A stretch of 5,634 nt of DNA from JARRQB01 sp965368585 (GCA_965368585.1 CBDUNM010000232.1:1-5634); one strand, 5' to 3'. Positions 1-5,634 are shown, numbered from the stretch's first letter. Program-made: numbers and translations. Notes: generated from the sequence alone by a model not told the origin.

Positions 1-155
1 TGATTCGTCTGAAACCCGATCGGCGCCGACGTTGGATCACGCTGGTGCTGTGCGGCGACGCGGTCCCGCCGGAGTTGCTCCGCGCGCTGCGGGTGCGCCT
101 GTACCTGTTCAGAGATCGCTGCGAGGCGCGTAATTGTCGGGAATCAGAATCGTAG
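1..155 (+). CDS. ygfX: YgfX/CptA-like protein, C-terminal fragment (5' end outside window)
   Basis: Reading from base 3 gives 50 codons up to a TAG at 153-155, with no start in the window, so this is the 3' end of a gene entering from the left. The peptide has a basic run followed by WITLVLCGDAVPPELLRALR and then VRLYLF. This resembles the C-terminal pattern of small YgfX/CptA membrane proteins, in which a hydrophobic strand, a 'D-x-(L/V)-x-P-E' turn and an arginine-rich 'RxLRVRL' end follow two N-terminal membrane helices not seen here. In E. coli YgfX lies next to sdhE, whose product assembles the FAD of succinate dehydrogenase. A role for YgfX as a toxin-like inhibitor of cytoskeletal proteins has been proposed but is debated. 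Synteny supports the call, because ygfX commonly lies near nadB and rpoE in Gammaproteobacteria. The last 16 codons overlap the end of nadB on the other strand. The family call rests on a short fragment. Confidence 0.68.
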   Translation, partial: IRLKPDRRRRWITLVLCGDAVPPELLRALRVRLYLFRDRCEARNCRESES

Positions 156-1734
156 GTTTTCGCTGCGTTGGGTCGGTTTGCGGGAAATCCAGATTGTAGT
201 GTAAGCCGCGGCTTTCCCTGCGACGTTGCGCGGACTGGATAATCAAATCCGCCACATCGACCAGATTGCGCAGTTCGAGCAGGTCATTGCTAATCCTGAA
301 GTGGCTGTAATACTCGGTGATTTCGTGCCGCAACAGATTCAATCTTCGTTTGGCGCGTTCCAGGCGCTTGTTGCTGCGCACGATTCCCACATAGTCCCAC
401 ATGAAACGTCGCAGTTCCTGCCAGTTGTGCGAAACCACGACTTCTTCGTCCGAGTCCGTGACGCGGCTCTCGTCCCAGTGCGGCAGGGTGCCGACGGCCG
501 GAACCCGCGCCAGCTGCCCCGCAATGCCCTTGGCCGCCATCTCTGAAAACACCAGGCATTCGAGCAACGAATTGCTGGCCATGCGATTGGCGCCGTGCAG
601 GCCGGTGTAGGCGGTTTCGCCCACCGCATAAAGGCCCGACAGGTCGGTCTGTGCGTGGCCATCGGTGATTACTCCCCCCGAGGTGTAGTGCGCGGCAGGC
701 ACCACCGGGATGGGTTCATTGGTAATATCGAAACCCAGGTCAAGGCAGCGCTGATAGATCGTCGGGAAGTGTTCCTTGATGAAGTCGGGCGCCTTGTGAC
801 TGATATCCAGGTACACGCACTCCACACCCAGGCGCTTCATTTCGTGGTCGATGGCGCGGGCCACGATGTCGCGCGGCGCCAGTTCGGCACGCTCGTCGAA
901 GTGCGGCATGAAGCGGGTGCCGTCCGGCAGTAACAGGCGTCCGCCTTCGCCCCTGACCGCCTCGCTGATCAGAAACGACTTGGCCAGCGGGTGGAACAGG
1001 CAGGTCGGGTGGAACTGAATAAACTCCATATTGGCGATGCGGCAACCCGCCCGCCATGCCATCGCGATGCCGTCGCCCGTTGCTACGTCAGGATTGCTGG
1101 TGTAGAGGTAGACCTTGCTTGCGCCTCCGGTGGCGAGAACTACAAAGCGCGCGGCGATCGCGCGGACCCGGCCGGATTGCAGATCGAGTACATAGGCCCC
1201 GACGCAGCGCCTGGGTCCACCCTGACTAAGCTTTTCGGAGGAAATGAGGTCGATTGCGATCTGATGCTCCAGCACGTCGATATTGGCTCGGCGACGCGTG
1301 CGGTCCTCGAGCGTGACCTCCACTTCGCGGCCGGTCGCGTCGGCGGCGTGTATCACACGGCGGTGGCTATGACCGCCTTCACGGGTGAGGTGATAACCGG
1401 CCGTACCGGTGGGCGGGGTGCGGGTGAATTCCACGCCCTGGCCAAGCAGCCAGCGGACATTGTCCGGTCCGCGCTTGACCACGAGTCGGACAACGGCCTC
1501 GTCGCACAGACCCGCTCCGGCCTGTAGCGTGTCCTGCACGTGCGACTCGATCGAATCCTGTGCGTCGAGCACCGCCGAAATTCCTCCCTGGGCGTAGAGC
1601 GTATTCCCTTCGGCCAATTCGCGTTTCGAAACAACCGCCACTTTCGCGTGTTCCGGCAGGCGCAATGCGAGACTCAATCCGGCGGCACCGCTGCCAATGA
1701 CCAGTACGTCGTAGTTTGTGTCCAGGACCGTCAA
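109..1734 (-). CDS. nadB: L-aspartate oxidase NadB
   Basis: This FAD enzyme oxidises L-aspartate to iminoaspartate in the cytoplasm, using oxygen or fumarate as acceptor. NadA then condenses the product with dihydroxyacetone phosphate to quinolinate for de novo NAD synthesis. The 541-residue length is typical. The N-terminal dinucleotide fold reads VLVIGSGAAGLSLAL (10-24), followed by the FAD-contacting GNTLYAQGGISA (43-54). Residues recalled as active-site positions of E. coli NadB are present, shifted by two: Glu119, His242 (FHPTC), Glu258 (SEAVRGEG), Arg288 (PRDIVARA), His349 (AAHYTSGG) and Arg384 (HGANRMASNSLLE). The helical C-terminal domain covers about 435-515. Ser257 stands where E. 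coli has Thr, a mild change. The start is TTG at 1734, the only standard start codon in frame before the Rossmann motif. It places eight residues before DVLVIGSG, close to known NadB proteins, but the GGGAG in front of it directly abuts the codon. The gene is divergent from rpoE, and its stop lies inside the convergent ygfX gene. Confidence 0.97.
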   Translation of the reverse strand: MTVLDTNYDVLVIGSGAAGLSLALRLPEHAKVAVVSKRELAEGNTLYAQGGISAVLDAQDSIESHVQDTLQAGAGLCDEAVVRLVVKRGPDNVRWLLGQGVEFTRTPPTGTAGYHLTREGGHSHRRVIHAADATGREVEVTLEDRTRRRANIDVLEHQIAIDLISSEKLSQGGPRRCVGAYVLDLQSGRVRAIAARFVVLATGGASKVYLYTSNPDVATGDGIAMAWRAGCRIANMEFIQFHPTCLFHPLAKSFLISEAVRGEGGRLLLPDGTRFMPHFDERAELAPRDIVARAIDHEMKRLGVECVYLDISHKAPDFIKEHFPTIYQRCLDLGFDITNEPIPVVPAAHYTSGGVITDGHAQTDLSGLYAVGETAYTGLHGANRMASNSLLECLVFSEMAAKGIAGQLARVPAVGTLPHWDESRVTDSDEEVVVSHNWQELRRFMWDYVGIVRSNKRLERAKRRLNLLRHEITEYYSHFRISNDLLELRNLVDVADLIIQSAQRRRESRGLHYNLDFPQTDPTQRKPTILIPDNYAPRSDL

Positions 1735-1889
1735 CTCCCATTTGCCGCGATCGCCGCGAAACGCGATAATTCGTGGCGCACAGTGGTGAAATGCCTCAAA
1801 CTAGGCCTCTTGCTGCATCCTATCCCAGTTGTGTCTTTTCGAGAACCGTGCCTAAACCGATTCCTTGCCCCCGCGTCATGCGAAAAAAA

Positions 1890-1903
1890 CTTGCCATGGC
1901 AAG
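1890..1903. repeat. Perfect 14-bp palindrome CTTGCCATGGCAAG (possible operator)
   Basis: The two 7-base arms CTTGCCA and TGGCAAG are exact reverse complements with no spacer. The next bases outward (a at 1889, c at 1904) do not pair. The site directly follows a run of seven A (1883-1889) and ends 8 bp before the predicted sigma-E -35 of rpoE. If transcription starts near 1945, the palindrome is centred at about -48, where a dimeric regulator could act. Binding by any protein is inference. I do not recognise the motif as a known operator. Confidence 0.5.
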
Positions 1904-1911
1904 CGATCAGC

Positions 1912-1938
1912 GAACTTTCGCGCGCGGCAACGGTCCAC
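1912..1938 (+). promoter_or_regulatory. Predicted sigma-E/AlgU-type promoter of the rpoE operon
   Basis: GAACTT at 1912-1917 matches the sigma-E/AlgU -35 core exactly. After a 16-bp spacer comes TCCAC at 1934-1938, a partial match to the -10 consensus (TCTGA or TCAAA type). Transcription would start near 1945, giving a leader of about 40 nt before the GTG of rpoE. Autoregulation of rpoE/algU from such a promoter is established in E. coli and Pseudomonas aeruginosa, so position and orientation both fit. A better -10 word, TCAAA, occurs at 1950-1954 but lies 32 bp from the -35 and cannot pair with it. The weak point of this call is the -10. Confidence 0.5.
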
Positions 1939-1984
1939 CTCGTAGGGTTTCAAACTCGCTGGTTCATCGTGGCGGGCGAGCCGC

Positions 1985-2563
1985 GTGACCAGCAGCCGTG
2001 AATCCGACCAAGTGCTGGTGGAGCGCGTTCAGGCGGGCGACAAGAAAGCATTCGACGTGCTGGTGCTGAAGTATCAGCAAAAAGTGGCAAATTTGATTTC
2101 ACGCTACGTGCGTGATCCTTCAGAGGTGTTGGATGTGACGCAAGAGGCGTTCATCAAAGCCTATCGGGCGCTGCCGAATTTTCGCGGTGACAGCGCCTTT
2201 TACACTTGGTTGTACAGGATCGCCATCAACACGGCGAAAAATTTCCTCGCCGCGCAGAGCCGGCGACCGCCAGGTGACGACATCGAAGCGGAAACGGCGA
2301 CCCAGACTGACGCGGGAGCGCGGCTTAAAGAATACGCTACGCCGGAAAACCTTCTGTTACAACAGGAGATAGCAACGACCATCAAGGCCGCGGTCGACGA
2401 CCTGCCGGACGATTTGCGGACCGCCATTACGCTCCGCGAATTGGAGGGATTGAGTTACGAGGAAATTGCAAAAGCCATGGACTGTCCCATCGGTACGGTG
2501 AGATCACGGATTTTTCGGGCACGAGAAGCGATTGATACGCGACTCAGACCACTTCTGAAATAG
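1985..2563 (+). CDS. rpoE: RNA polymerase sigma factor RpoE (AlgU/AlgT), extracytoplasmic stress
   Basis: This group 4 (ECF) sigma factor directs RNA polymerase to envelope-stress promoters. The 192-residue length matches E. coli RpoE closely, and long blocks are the same or nearly so: SDQVLVERVQ (7-16), QEAFIKAYRAL (53-63), FRGDSAFYTWLYRIA (66-80) and TVRSRIFRAREAID (171-184). Region 2, which binds core enzyme and the -10, spans about 25-93, with region 2.4 around WLYRIAINTAKN (75-86). Region 4, which reads the -35, spans about 132-185 with the helix-turn-helix SYEEIAKAMDCPIGTVRSRI (157-176). A variable acidic linker lies between them. The GTG start at 1985 puts the conserved DQVLVERV at the family position; GGGCGAG at 1974-1980 is a modest ribosome binding site. 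It is first gene of the operon, 16 nt before rseA. Its product is expected to be bound and silenced by RseA and to activate its own promoter upstream. Confidence 0.98.
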   Translation: MTSSRESDQVLVERVQAGDKKAFDVLVLKYQQKVANLISRYVRDPSEVLDVTQEAFIKAYRALPNFRGDSAFYTWLYRIAINTAKNFLAAQSRRPPGDDIEAETATQTDAGARLKEYATPENLLLQQEIATTIKAAVDDLPDDLRTAITLRELEGLSYEEIAKAMDCPIGTVRSRIFRAREAIDTRLRPLLK

Positions 2564-2579
2564 ACTGGCGCGACACACT

Positions 2580-3134
2580 ATGAGCGAAAGAACGAAAGAG
2601 CAGTTATCGGCATTGGTTGACGATGAACTCACGGTGAGCGAAACGACCAATTTGGCGGCCGAACTTGCCGCAGACGATGAAGGCCGCGATACGCTTGCAC
2701 GATATCAGTTGATCAGCGCGGGATTCCGCGGCGAGTGGGCCGAACCTCAGACGCTGTCCGTGGCCGAAACGGTCAGGCAGCGACTGGTCGACGAACCCGC
2801 GATTCTCGCGCCGCAGAGGCGGCCCGCGATGCGCGCCTGGAAACGGGGGGCGGCCGGTGTCGCCATCGCCGCGTCGGTAGCTGCCTTGGCCGTTGTGTAC
2901 GTTCAAAAGGATCCGCTGAGCGGGATGCCCGATACCCAGGTGGCGCAGTCGCCCGAATCCGCACCGATCCCGGTTATGACTGTCGTGTCCAGGGAATCCG
3001 TCCAGCCGTTGACCCGGCAGGAAAACCGCAACCGTCTCGGACGGTATCTGATGGACCACAATGAATTTGCAACACGGGGCGGAGCCAGCGGTTTCATGCC
3101 CTACACGACGTTCGTGACCTACAATGGCCGGTAA
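2580..3134 (+). CDS. rseA: Anti-sigma-E factor RseA (MucA)
   Basis: This single-pass inner-membrane protein sequesters RpoE and frees it when proteolysed under envelope stress. The 184 residues are near MucA size and shorter than E. coli RseA. The cytoplasmic N-terminal sigma-binding domain covers about 1-75 and begins with the family pattern EQLSALVDDELT (7-18), followed by RYQLISAGFRGEW (41-53). The membrane helix is about GAAGVAIAASVAALAVVYV (90-108), after a basic flank (RAWKRG) that keeps the N-terminus inside. The periplasmic part holds a low-complexity linker (about 115-140), then the RseA/MucA C-terminal domain, NRLGRYLMDHNEFA (151-164) and GFMPYTTFVTYN (171-182), expected to contact RseB. 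By family knowledge a DegS/AlgW-type protease cuts the periplasmic side and RseP then cuts in the membrane. Neither protease gene is in the window. The ATG at 2580 follows rpoE by 16 nt without a clear Shine-Dalgarno, suggesting translational coupling. The gene ends in tandem stops TAA TAA (3132-3137). Confidence 0.93.
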   Translation: MSERTKEQLSALVDDELTVSETTNLAAELAADDEGRDTLARYQLISAGFRGEWAEPQTLSVAETVRQRLVDEPAILAPQRRPAMRAWKRGAAGVAIAASVAALAVVYVQKDPLSGMPDTQVAQSPESAPIPVMTVVSRESVQPLTRQENRNRLGRYLMDHNEFATRGGASGFMPYTTFVTYNGR

Positions 3135-3322
3135 TAAGCGTCGCGTTTCACGCGCAGGCTCAGCCCATTGATATCGAGCGCCCGCGGCCCACACGCGTTT
3201 CTGCGCGGGATCGGCCGAGTTGTCTACAACGACCCAGTGCACGCGCGCAAGTCGACCCGTTCGGCGCTGCTTCTACGGTCAGCCAAGCCGCCGCCGGCGC
3301 TGCGTTCCCCGCAAACTCGCAC
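3135..3322 (+). other. 188-nt gap between rseA and rseB, no recognisable gene
   Basis: Apart from the second TAA, the rseA frame is open from 3138 to the TGA at 3324-3326, but the translated peptide is arginine- and proline-rich and resembles nothing I know. I see two short inverted repeats: CGCGT/ACGCG around TTC (3142-3154), and GTTGT/ACAAC around CT (3219-3230). Neither is followed by a T-tract, so neither is a convincing rho-independent terminator. TTGATA at 3168-3173 resembles a -35 but has no acceptable -10 at 16-18 bp. There is no GAACTT word for a second sigma-E promoter. The sequence just before rseB has no Shine-Dalgarno. Confidence 0.6.
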
Positions 3323-4312
3323 ATGAAACACCAACAATTGCGCACGAAGTGCCTGGTTGCAACGGGATTGCTCATTTGCAGCGGTTTGGCCCGCGCCGAT
3401 ACCGTTGCCGAAGAGGTCTACGGGTGGCTGGAAAGGATGAATCGTGCCGTCTTGTCGCTCGACTACGAGGGTCGCTTCGTATACCAGCACGGCGATCACC
3501 TGGAAGCGCTGTTTATCAGACACAGCGTTGCGGACGGCGTTGAAAGCGAACGCCTGATTTCGCTCAACGGCAGTCATCGTCAGATCGTGCGAGACAATGA
3601 CTCGGTGATGTGTGTGATACCCAAGCAGAAGGCGGTCGATGTCGATCGACGCGCATCCGGGCGCCGGCTGTCACCGATATCCCCGATTCGACCGGCTCAA
3701 TTAGTCAACCACTACAGTTTTGAAATGGGAGATACGACACGGGTCGCCGGTCGTCCTGTGCAGGACGTGATCATTCGACCAAAGGACGGCTTGCGCTTCG
3801 GTTACGAGCTGTCGTTGGACCAACAGCACGCGCTGCCCCTGAGAACCGCGATGCTGGACAAAAACGGGCGTAAGGTGTCGCAGATCCTGTTCACCCAATT
3901 ACGTATCGGAGAATTCGCCGATCCTATAGCCAGCGCCGAACCGCTGCCTGTGCATGAAAACCCACACCAAGCCGCCTGGAAGTCAGAGGCTCGCGCGCAA
4001 CTCATGCAAGCGCCGGCCTGGGTGTTTTCCGAGCTCCCACCGGGGTTCATGCTCAACGTGCACCGCCGCCAACCACATCCGGCGTCCGACACCTACCGCG
4101 AGCATTTTATCTTTTCCGACGGCCTCGCGACGGTCTCCGTTTACGTCGAGCCGAGCGGAGCCGTTAGCATCAACGGAGCGGTCGACGCGGGACCGATGAA
4201 CGCCTATGGGCGAGACCTGGGTGGTTACCACGTGACCGCCGTCGGCGAGGTGCCGGCAGCCACGGTACGCTTGTTCAGCGACGCCATACGTGCTGCCGCA
4301 AAAGTCAAATGA
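3323..4312 (+). CDS. rseB: Periplasmic sigma-E regulator RseB (MucB)
   Basis: RseB binds the periplasmic domain of RseA and shields it from the site-1 protease. In E. coli, off-pathway lipopolysaccharide displaces it, so it adds a second sensory input. The 329 residues are slightly longer than E. coli RseB or Pseudomonas MucB. A signal peptide is visible: basic start MKHQQLRTK, hydrophobic core about 10-22 and a cleavage site after ARA (Ala25). The large N-terminal LolA-like domain spans about 27-200 and shows the family motifs LSLDYEGRFVYQHG (44-57), ERLISLNGSHRQIVRD (76-91) and RFGYELSLDQQHALPL (158-173). The smaller C-terminal domain spans about 215-325 and includes WVFSELPPGFML (233-244) and HFIFSDGLATVSVYVE (261-276). 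The ATG at 3323 is chosen because it gives a proper signal peptide, although no ribosome binding site precedes it. It is separated from rseA by an unusually long 188 nt and overlaps rseC by 4 bp. Confidence 0.95.
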   Translation: MKHQQLRTKCLVATGLLICSGLARADTVAEEVYGWLERMNRAVLSLDYEGRFVYQHGDHLEALFIRHSVADGVESERLISLNGSHRQIVRDNDSVMCVIPKQKAVDVDRRASGRRLSPISPIRPAQLVNHYSFEMGDTTRVAGRPVQDVIIRPKDGLRFGYELSLDQQHALPLRTAMLDKNGRKVSQILFTQLRIGEFADPIASAEPLPVHENPHQAAWKSEARAQLMQAPAWVFSELPPGFMLNVHRRQPHPASDTYREHFIFSDGLATVSVYVEPSGAVSINGAVDAGPMNAYGRDLGGYHVTAVGEVPAATVRLFSDAIRAAAKVK

Positions 4313-4803
4313 TTGAAGAACCGGCCGTTGTGGTCGATACCAGCGGTCACATGGCTGCGGTTACCGGCCACGGCGGTGGCTGCGGTGCGTGTGACGCGAG
4401 CGAGGGCTGCGGCTCCGCTTCATTGGCGCGGTTCTTCCAACGACGCAAGCGGGTGCTTTGGGTGCAGAATCCGGTCGCCGCGCGAACCGGTGACCGGGTG
4501 ATCGTGGGTATCGATGAATCCGCGTTGTTACGCTCGGCGTGGCTGGCGTACGCCGTGCCTGTCGGCGGTTTGCTGGGTGGAGCAATCCTTGGAGACCTCT
4601 TTGCGCCCGTGGGCTTCGCGGAACCAACCGCTTTGATTTCCGGTCTTATGTGTTTGGTCATCGGCTTGATCGTGTCGCGCCGTCTCAACGATCGCATGGC
4701 CGCGAAGAATAATCATCAGGCGTCGGTCATCCGCGTACTGCCGCCCAAACCGATCGCACCATCAGTGTCGGCCGCAGACTTGAAGCCGGCTGGTAACAGA
4801 TGA
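4309..4803 (+). CDS. rseC: SoxR-reducing/sigma-E regulatory membrane protein RseC (MucC)
   Basis: This is an inner-membrane protein of the RseC/MucC family. In E. coli RseC has a mild positive effect on sigma-E and belongs to the Rsx-Rse system that keeps SoxR reduced; its function in other lineages is poorly defined. The 164 residues fit the family. The N-terminal portion has the cysteine cluster CGACDASEGCG with Cys25, Cys28 and Cys34 (CX2CX5C). Two hydrophobic segments follow, about 76-98 and 105-123, after the conserved GDRVIVGIDESALLRSAWLAY (61-81). The tail is basic and proline-containing. E. coli RseC has an extra cysteine six residues before this cluster; Thr19 stands there here. The ATG overlaps the rseB stop as ATGA (4309-4312), the classic arrangement for coupled translation, and mucD follows after 11 nt. 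Confidence 0.93.
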   Translation: MIEEPAVVVDTSGHMAAVTGHGGGCGACDASEGCGSASLARFFQRRKRVLWVQNPVAARTGDRVIVGIDESALLRSAWLAYAVPVGGLLGGAILGDLFAPVGFAEPTALISGLMCLVIGLIVSRRLNDRMAAKNNHQASVIRVLPPKPIAPSVSAADLKPAGNR

Positions 4804-4805
4804 AC

Positions 4806-4810
4806 GGAGA
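4806..4810 (+). promoter_or_regulatory. Ribosome binding site of mucD (GGAGA)
   Basis: GGAGA at 4806-4810 sits 4 nt before the ATG at 4815 and directly after the rseC stop at 4801-4803. It is the clearest Shine-Dalgarno in the operon and fixes the mucD start at 4815 instead of the in-frame ATG at 4839. Confidence 0.75.
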
Positions 4811-4814
4811 AAGT

Positions 4815-5634
4815 ATGAAGACGAGTCCTTTACGCCAAATGACGCTTTGGCTGGCGGCGGCGGCGATGTTCGCCAGCGCTGCGGCGCCGCAGGCGCGCGA
4901 GCTCCCGGATTTCACGGAACTGGCTGCCGAAAACAGCCCGGCAGTCGTCAATATCAGCACCCGCCAGCTCACGGCGGCGAAAAGGCGGTTGCCGAAGAAT
5001 TTCGAAATGCCCGATCTACCGGAGGGCAGCCCCTTCAGCGACCTGTTCAAGCATTTTTTCGAAGAACAGCCGGATATGATACCAGATCGCAACGGGCGCT
5101 CACTGGGCTCTGGTTTCATTATCAGCGAGGACGGATACATACTCACCAACAATCACGTGGTGAGCGACGCAGATGAGATCATCGTGCGCCTCTCGGATCG
5201 TAAGGTTTACGAAGCAAAAGTAATCGGCAGCGACAAGCAGAGCGACGTGGCGCTGCTGAAGATCGAGGCGGATAACCTGCCCGTCGTCAACATCGGCACG
5301 AGCAGCGACCTCAAGGTGGGTGAATGGGTGCTCGCGATCGGCTCTCCGTTCGGTTTCGACCACACGGTGACGGCGGGTATCGTCAGCGCCAAGGGCCGCA
5401 GTCTTCCCAGCGAGAACTACGTACCCTTCATTCAAACCGACGTTGCCATCAATCCCGGAAACTCCGGCGGTCCCCTATTTGACCTGGATGGCAAGGTAAT
5501 CGGAGTGAATTCGCAGATCTACAGCCGCACCGGCGGATTCATGGGGCTGTCTTTCGCCATCCCGATCGAATTGGCGATGAATGTGGCTGACCAACTGCGG
5601 ACCAAAGGGCGCGTGTCTCGAGGTTACCTGGGCG
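4815..5634 (+). CDS. mucD: Periplasmic serine endoprotease/chaperone MucD (DegP/HtrA family), 3' end outside window
   Basis: This protein degrades misfolded periplasmic proteins and, in Pseudomonas, restrains the AlgU response. The 273 codons present run to the window end without a stop. A signal peptide is visible: MKTSPLRQ, then a hydrophobic alanine-rich stretch (about 10-24), with probable cleavage after Ala27 (PQA before RELPDF). The trypsin-like protease domain holds the full catalytic triad: His114 in ILTNNHVV, Asp144 in SDVALLKI and Ser217 in NPGNSGGP. Between Pro41 and the catalytic core lies the flexible LA-loop segment (about 50-95), short as in MucD and DegQ. The runs KVGEWVLAIGSPFGFDH (167-183), YVPFIQTDVAINPGN (202-216) and GGFMGLSFAIPIE (240-252) are nearly the same as in Pseudomonas MucD. 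Family members have about 470 residues with two PDZ domains, so roughly the last 200 residues should lie to the right. It is probably co-transcribed with rpoE, which would place this protease under the stress it relieves. Confidence 0.96.
   Translation, partial: MKTSPLRQMTLWLAAAAMFASAAAPQARELPDFTELAAENSPAVVNISTRQLTAAKRRLPKNFEMPDLPEGSPFSDLFKHFFEEQPDMIPDRNGRSLGSGFIISEDGYILTNNHVVSDADEIIVRLSDRKVYEAKVIGSDKQSDVALLKIEADNLPVVNIGTSSDLKVGEWVLAIGSPFGFDHTVTAGIVSAKGRSLPSENYVPFIQTDVAINPGNSGGPLFDLDGKVIGVNSQIYSRTGGFMGLSFAIPIELAMNVADQLRTKGRVSRGYLG

Larger units (their letters stand above)
1735..1984. promoter_or_regulatory. Divergent intergenic control region between nadB and rpoE
   Basis: This 250-bp stretch lies between the two divergent start codons and should carry promoters for both genes. 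Small open frames cross it in several phases, but none resembles a known protein and they overlap the flanking genes. Toward rpoE it contains an A7 tract (1883-1889), a perfect 14-bp palindrome (1890-1903) and a GAACTT-type -35 (1912-1917), described separately. Toward nadB I see only weak sigma-70-like candidates on the minus strand, for example TAGGAT at 1822-1817 with a poor -35 about 17 bp upstream. I therefore do not assign a nadB promoter. No rho-independent terminator or riboswitch was recognised. Confidence 0.75.

Noticed and set aside
991..1527. 178-codon plus-strand open frame inside nadB
   Set aside because: It is antisense to the strongly conserved NadB sequence, its translation resembles no protein, and long antisense frames are expected in GC-rich genes.
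1817..1845. Sigma-70-like nadB promoter on the minus strand (TAGGAT with a distant -35)
   Set aside because: The -10 matches 4 of 6 and the -35 only about 3 of 6, which is expected by chance in a 250-bp region.
1950..1954. TCAAA as the -10 of the sigma-E promoter
   Set aside because: It lies 32 bp beyond the GAACTT element, about twice the allowed spacing, and no other -35 fits it.
1540..2001. Plus-strand open frame crossing the nadB start and the rpoE leader
   Set aside because: It begins inside nadB antisense and ends inside rpoE in another frame; no homology or ribosome binding site is seen.
3142..3154. CGCGT-TTC-ACGCG hairpin after rseA as a terminator
   Set aside because: The stem has only 5 bp and no T-run follows, and the downstream genes are expected to be co-transcribed.
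2604..3242. 212-codon minus-strand open frame opposite rseA
   Set aside because: It lies over a well-supported rseA, has no recognisable domain, and reflects codon bias of the sense gene.
4727..5152. 141-codon minus-strand open frame opposite the start of mucD
   Set aside because: MucD on the plus strand is unequivocal here, with signal peptide and catalytic His; the antisense frame shows nothing recognisable.

Overview
The window shows a conserved core chromosomal locus of a gammaproteobacterium: the envelope-stress sigma factor operon rpoE(algU)-rseA(mucA)-rseB(mucB)-rseC(mucC)-mucD, divergent from nadB, with the 3' end of a ygfX/cptA-type gene converging on nadB. This order (ygfX > < nadB | rpoE > rseA > rseB > rseC > mucD) and the close similarity of MucD and RpoE to Pseudomonas and enterobacterial proteins place the organism in Gammaproteobacteria. 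A DegP/MucD protease gene inside the sigma operon is the Pseudomonas-type layout, not the Escherichia coli one. The DNA looks moderately GC-rich (not counted), and I cannot name a genus.

Layout. Positions 1-155 (+) are the last 50 codons of a YgfX-like protein. It overlaps by 47 bp the 3' end of nadB (109-1734, -), the L-aspartate oxidase of NAD biosynthesis, which starts at a TTG. Positions 1735-1984 are a divergent control region with a plausible sigma-E-type promoter facing rpoE and a perfect 14-bp palindrome just upstream of its -35. Next come rpoE (1985-2563, GTG start), rseA (2580-3134), a 188-nt gap without a recognisable gene, rseB (3323-4312), rseC (4309-4803, 4-bp overlap with rseB) and mucD (4815 to beyond the window end, start and protease domain present, PDZ part missing).

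How the genes work together (family knowledge). RpoE is held at the inner membrane by the anti-sigma factor RseA. RseB binds the periplasmic part of RseA and protects it. Envelope stress triggers stepwise proteolysis of RseA, which frees RpoE to transcribe envelope-repair genes and usually its own operon. MucD is a periplasmic HtrA protease/chaperone that removes misfolded proteins and dampens the response. RseC is a membrane protein of less clear role. nadB and ygfX are neighbours by conserved synteny, not known parts of the pathway.

I found no mobile element, CRISPR array, tRNA/rRNA gene or undescribed system. The points worth a second look are regulatory or architectural: the palindrome, the predicted autoregulatory promoter, the unusually long rseA-rseB gap without a ribosome binding site, the odd nadB start, and the convergent overlap.
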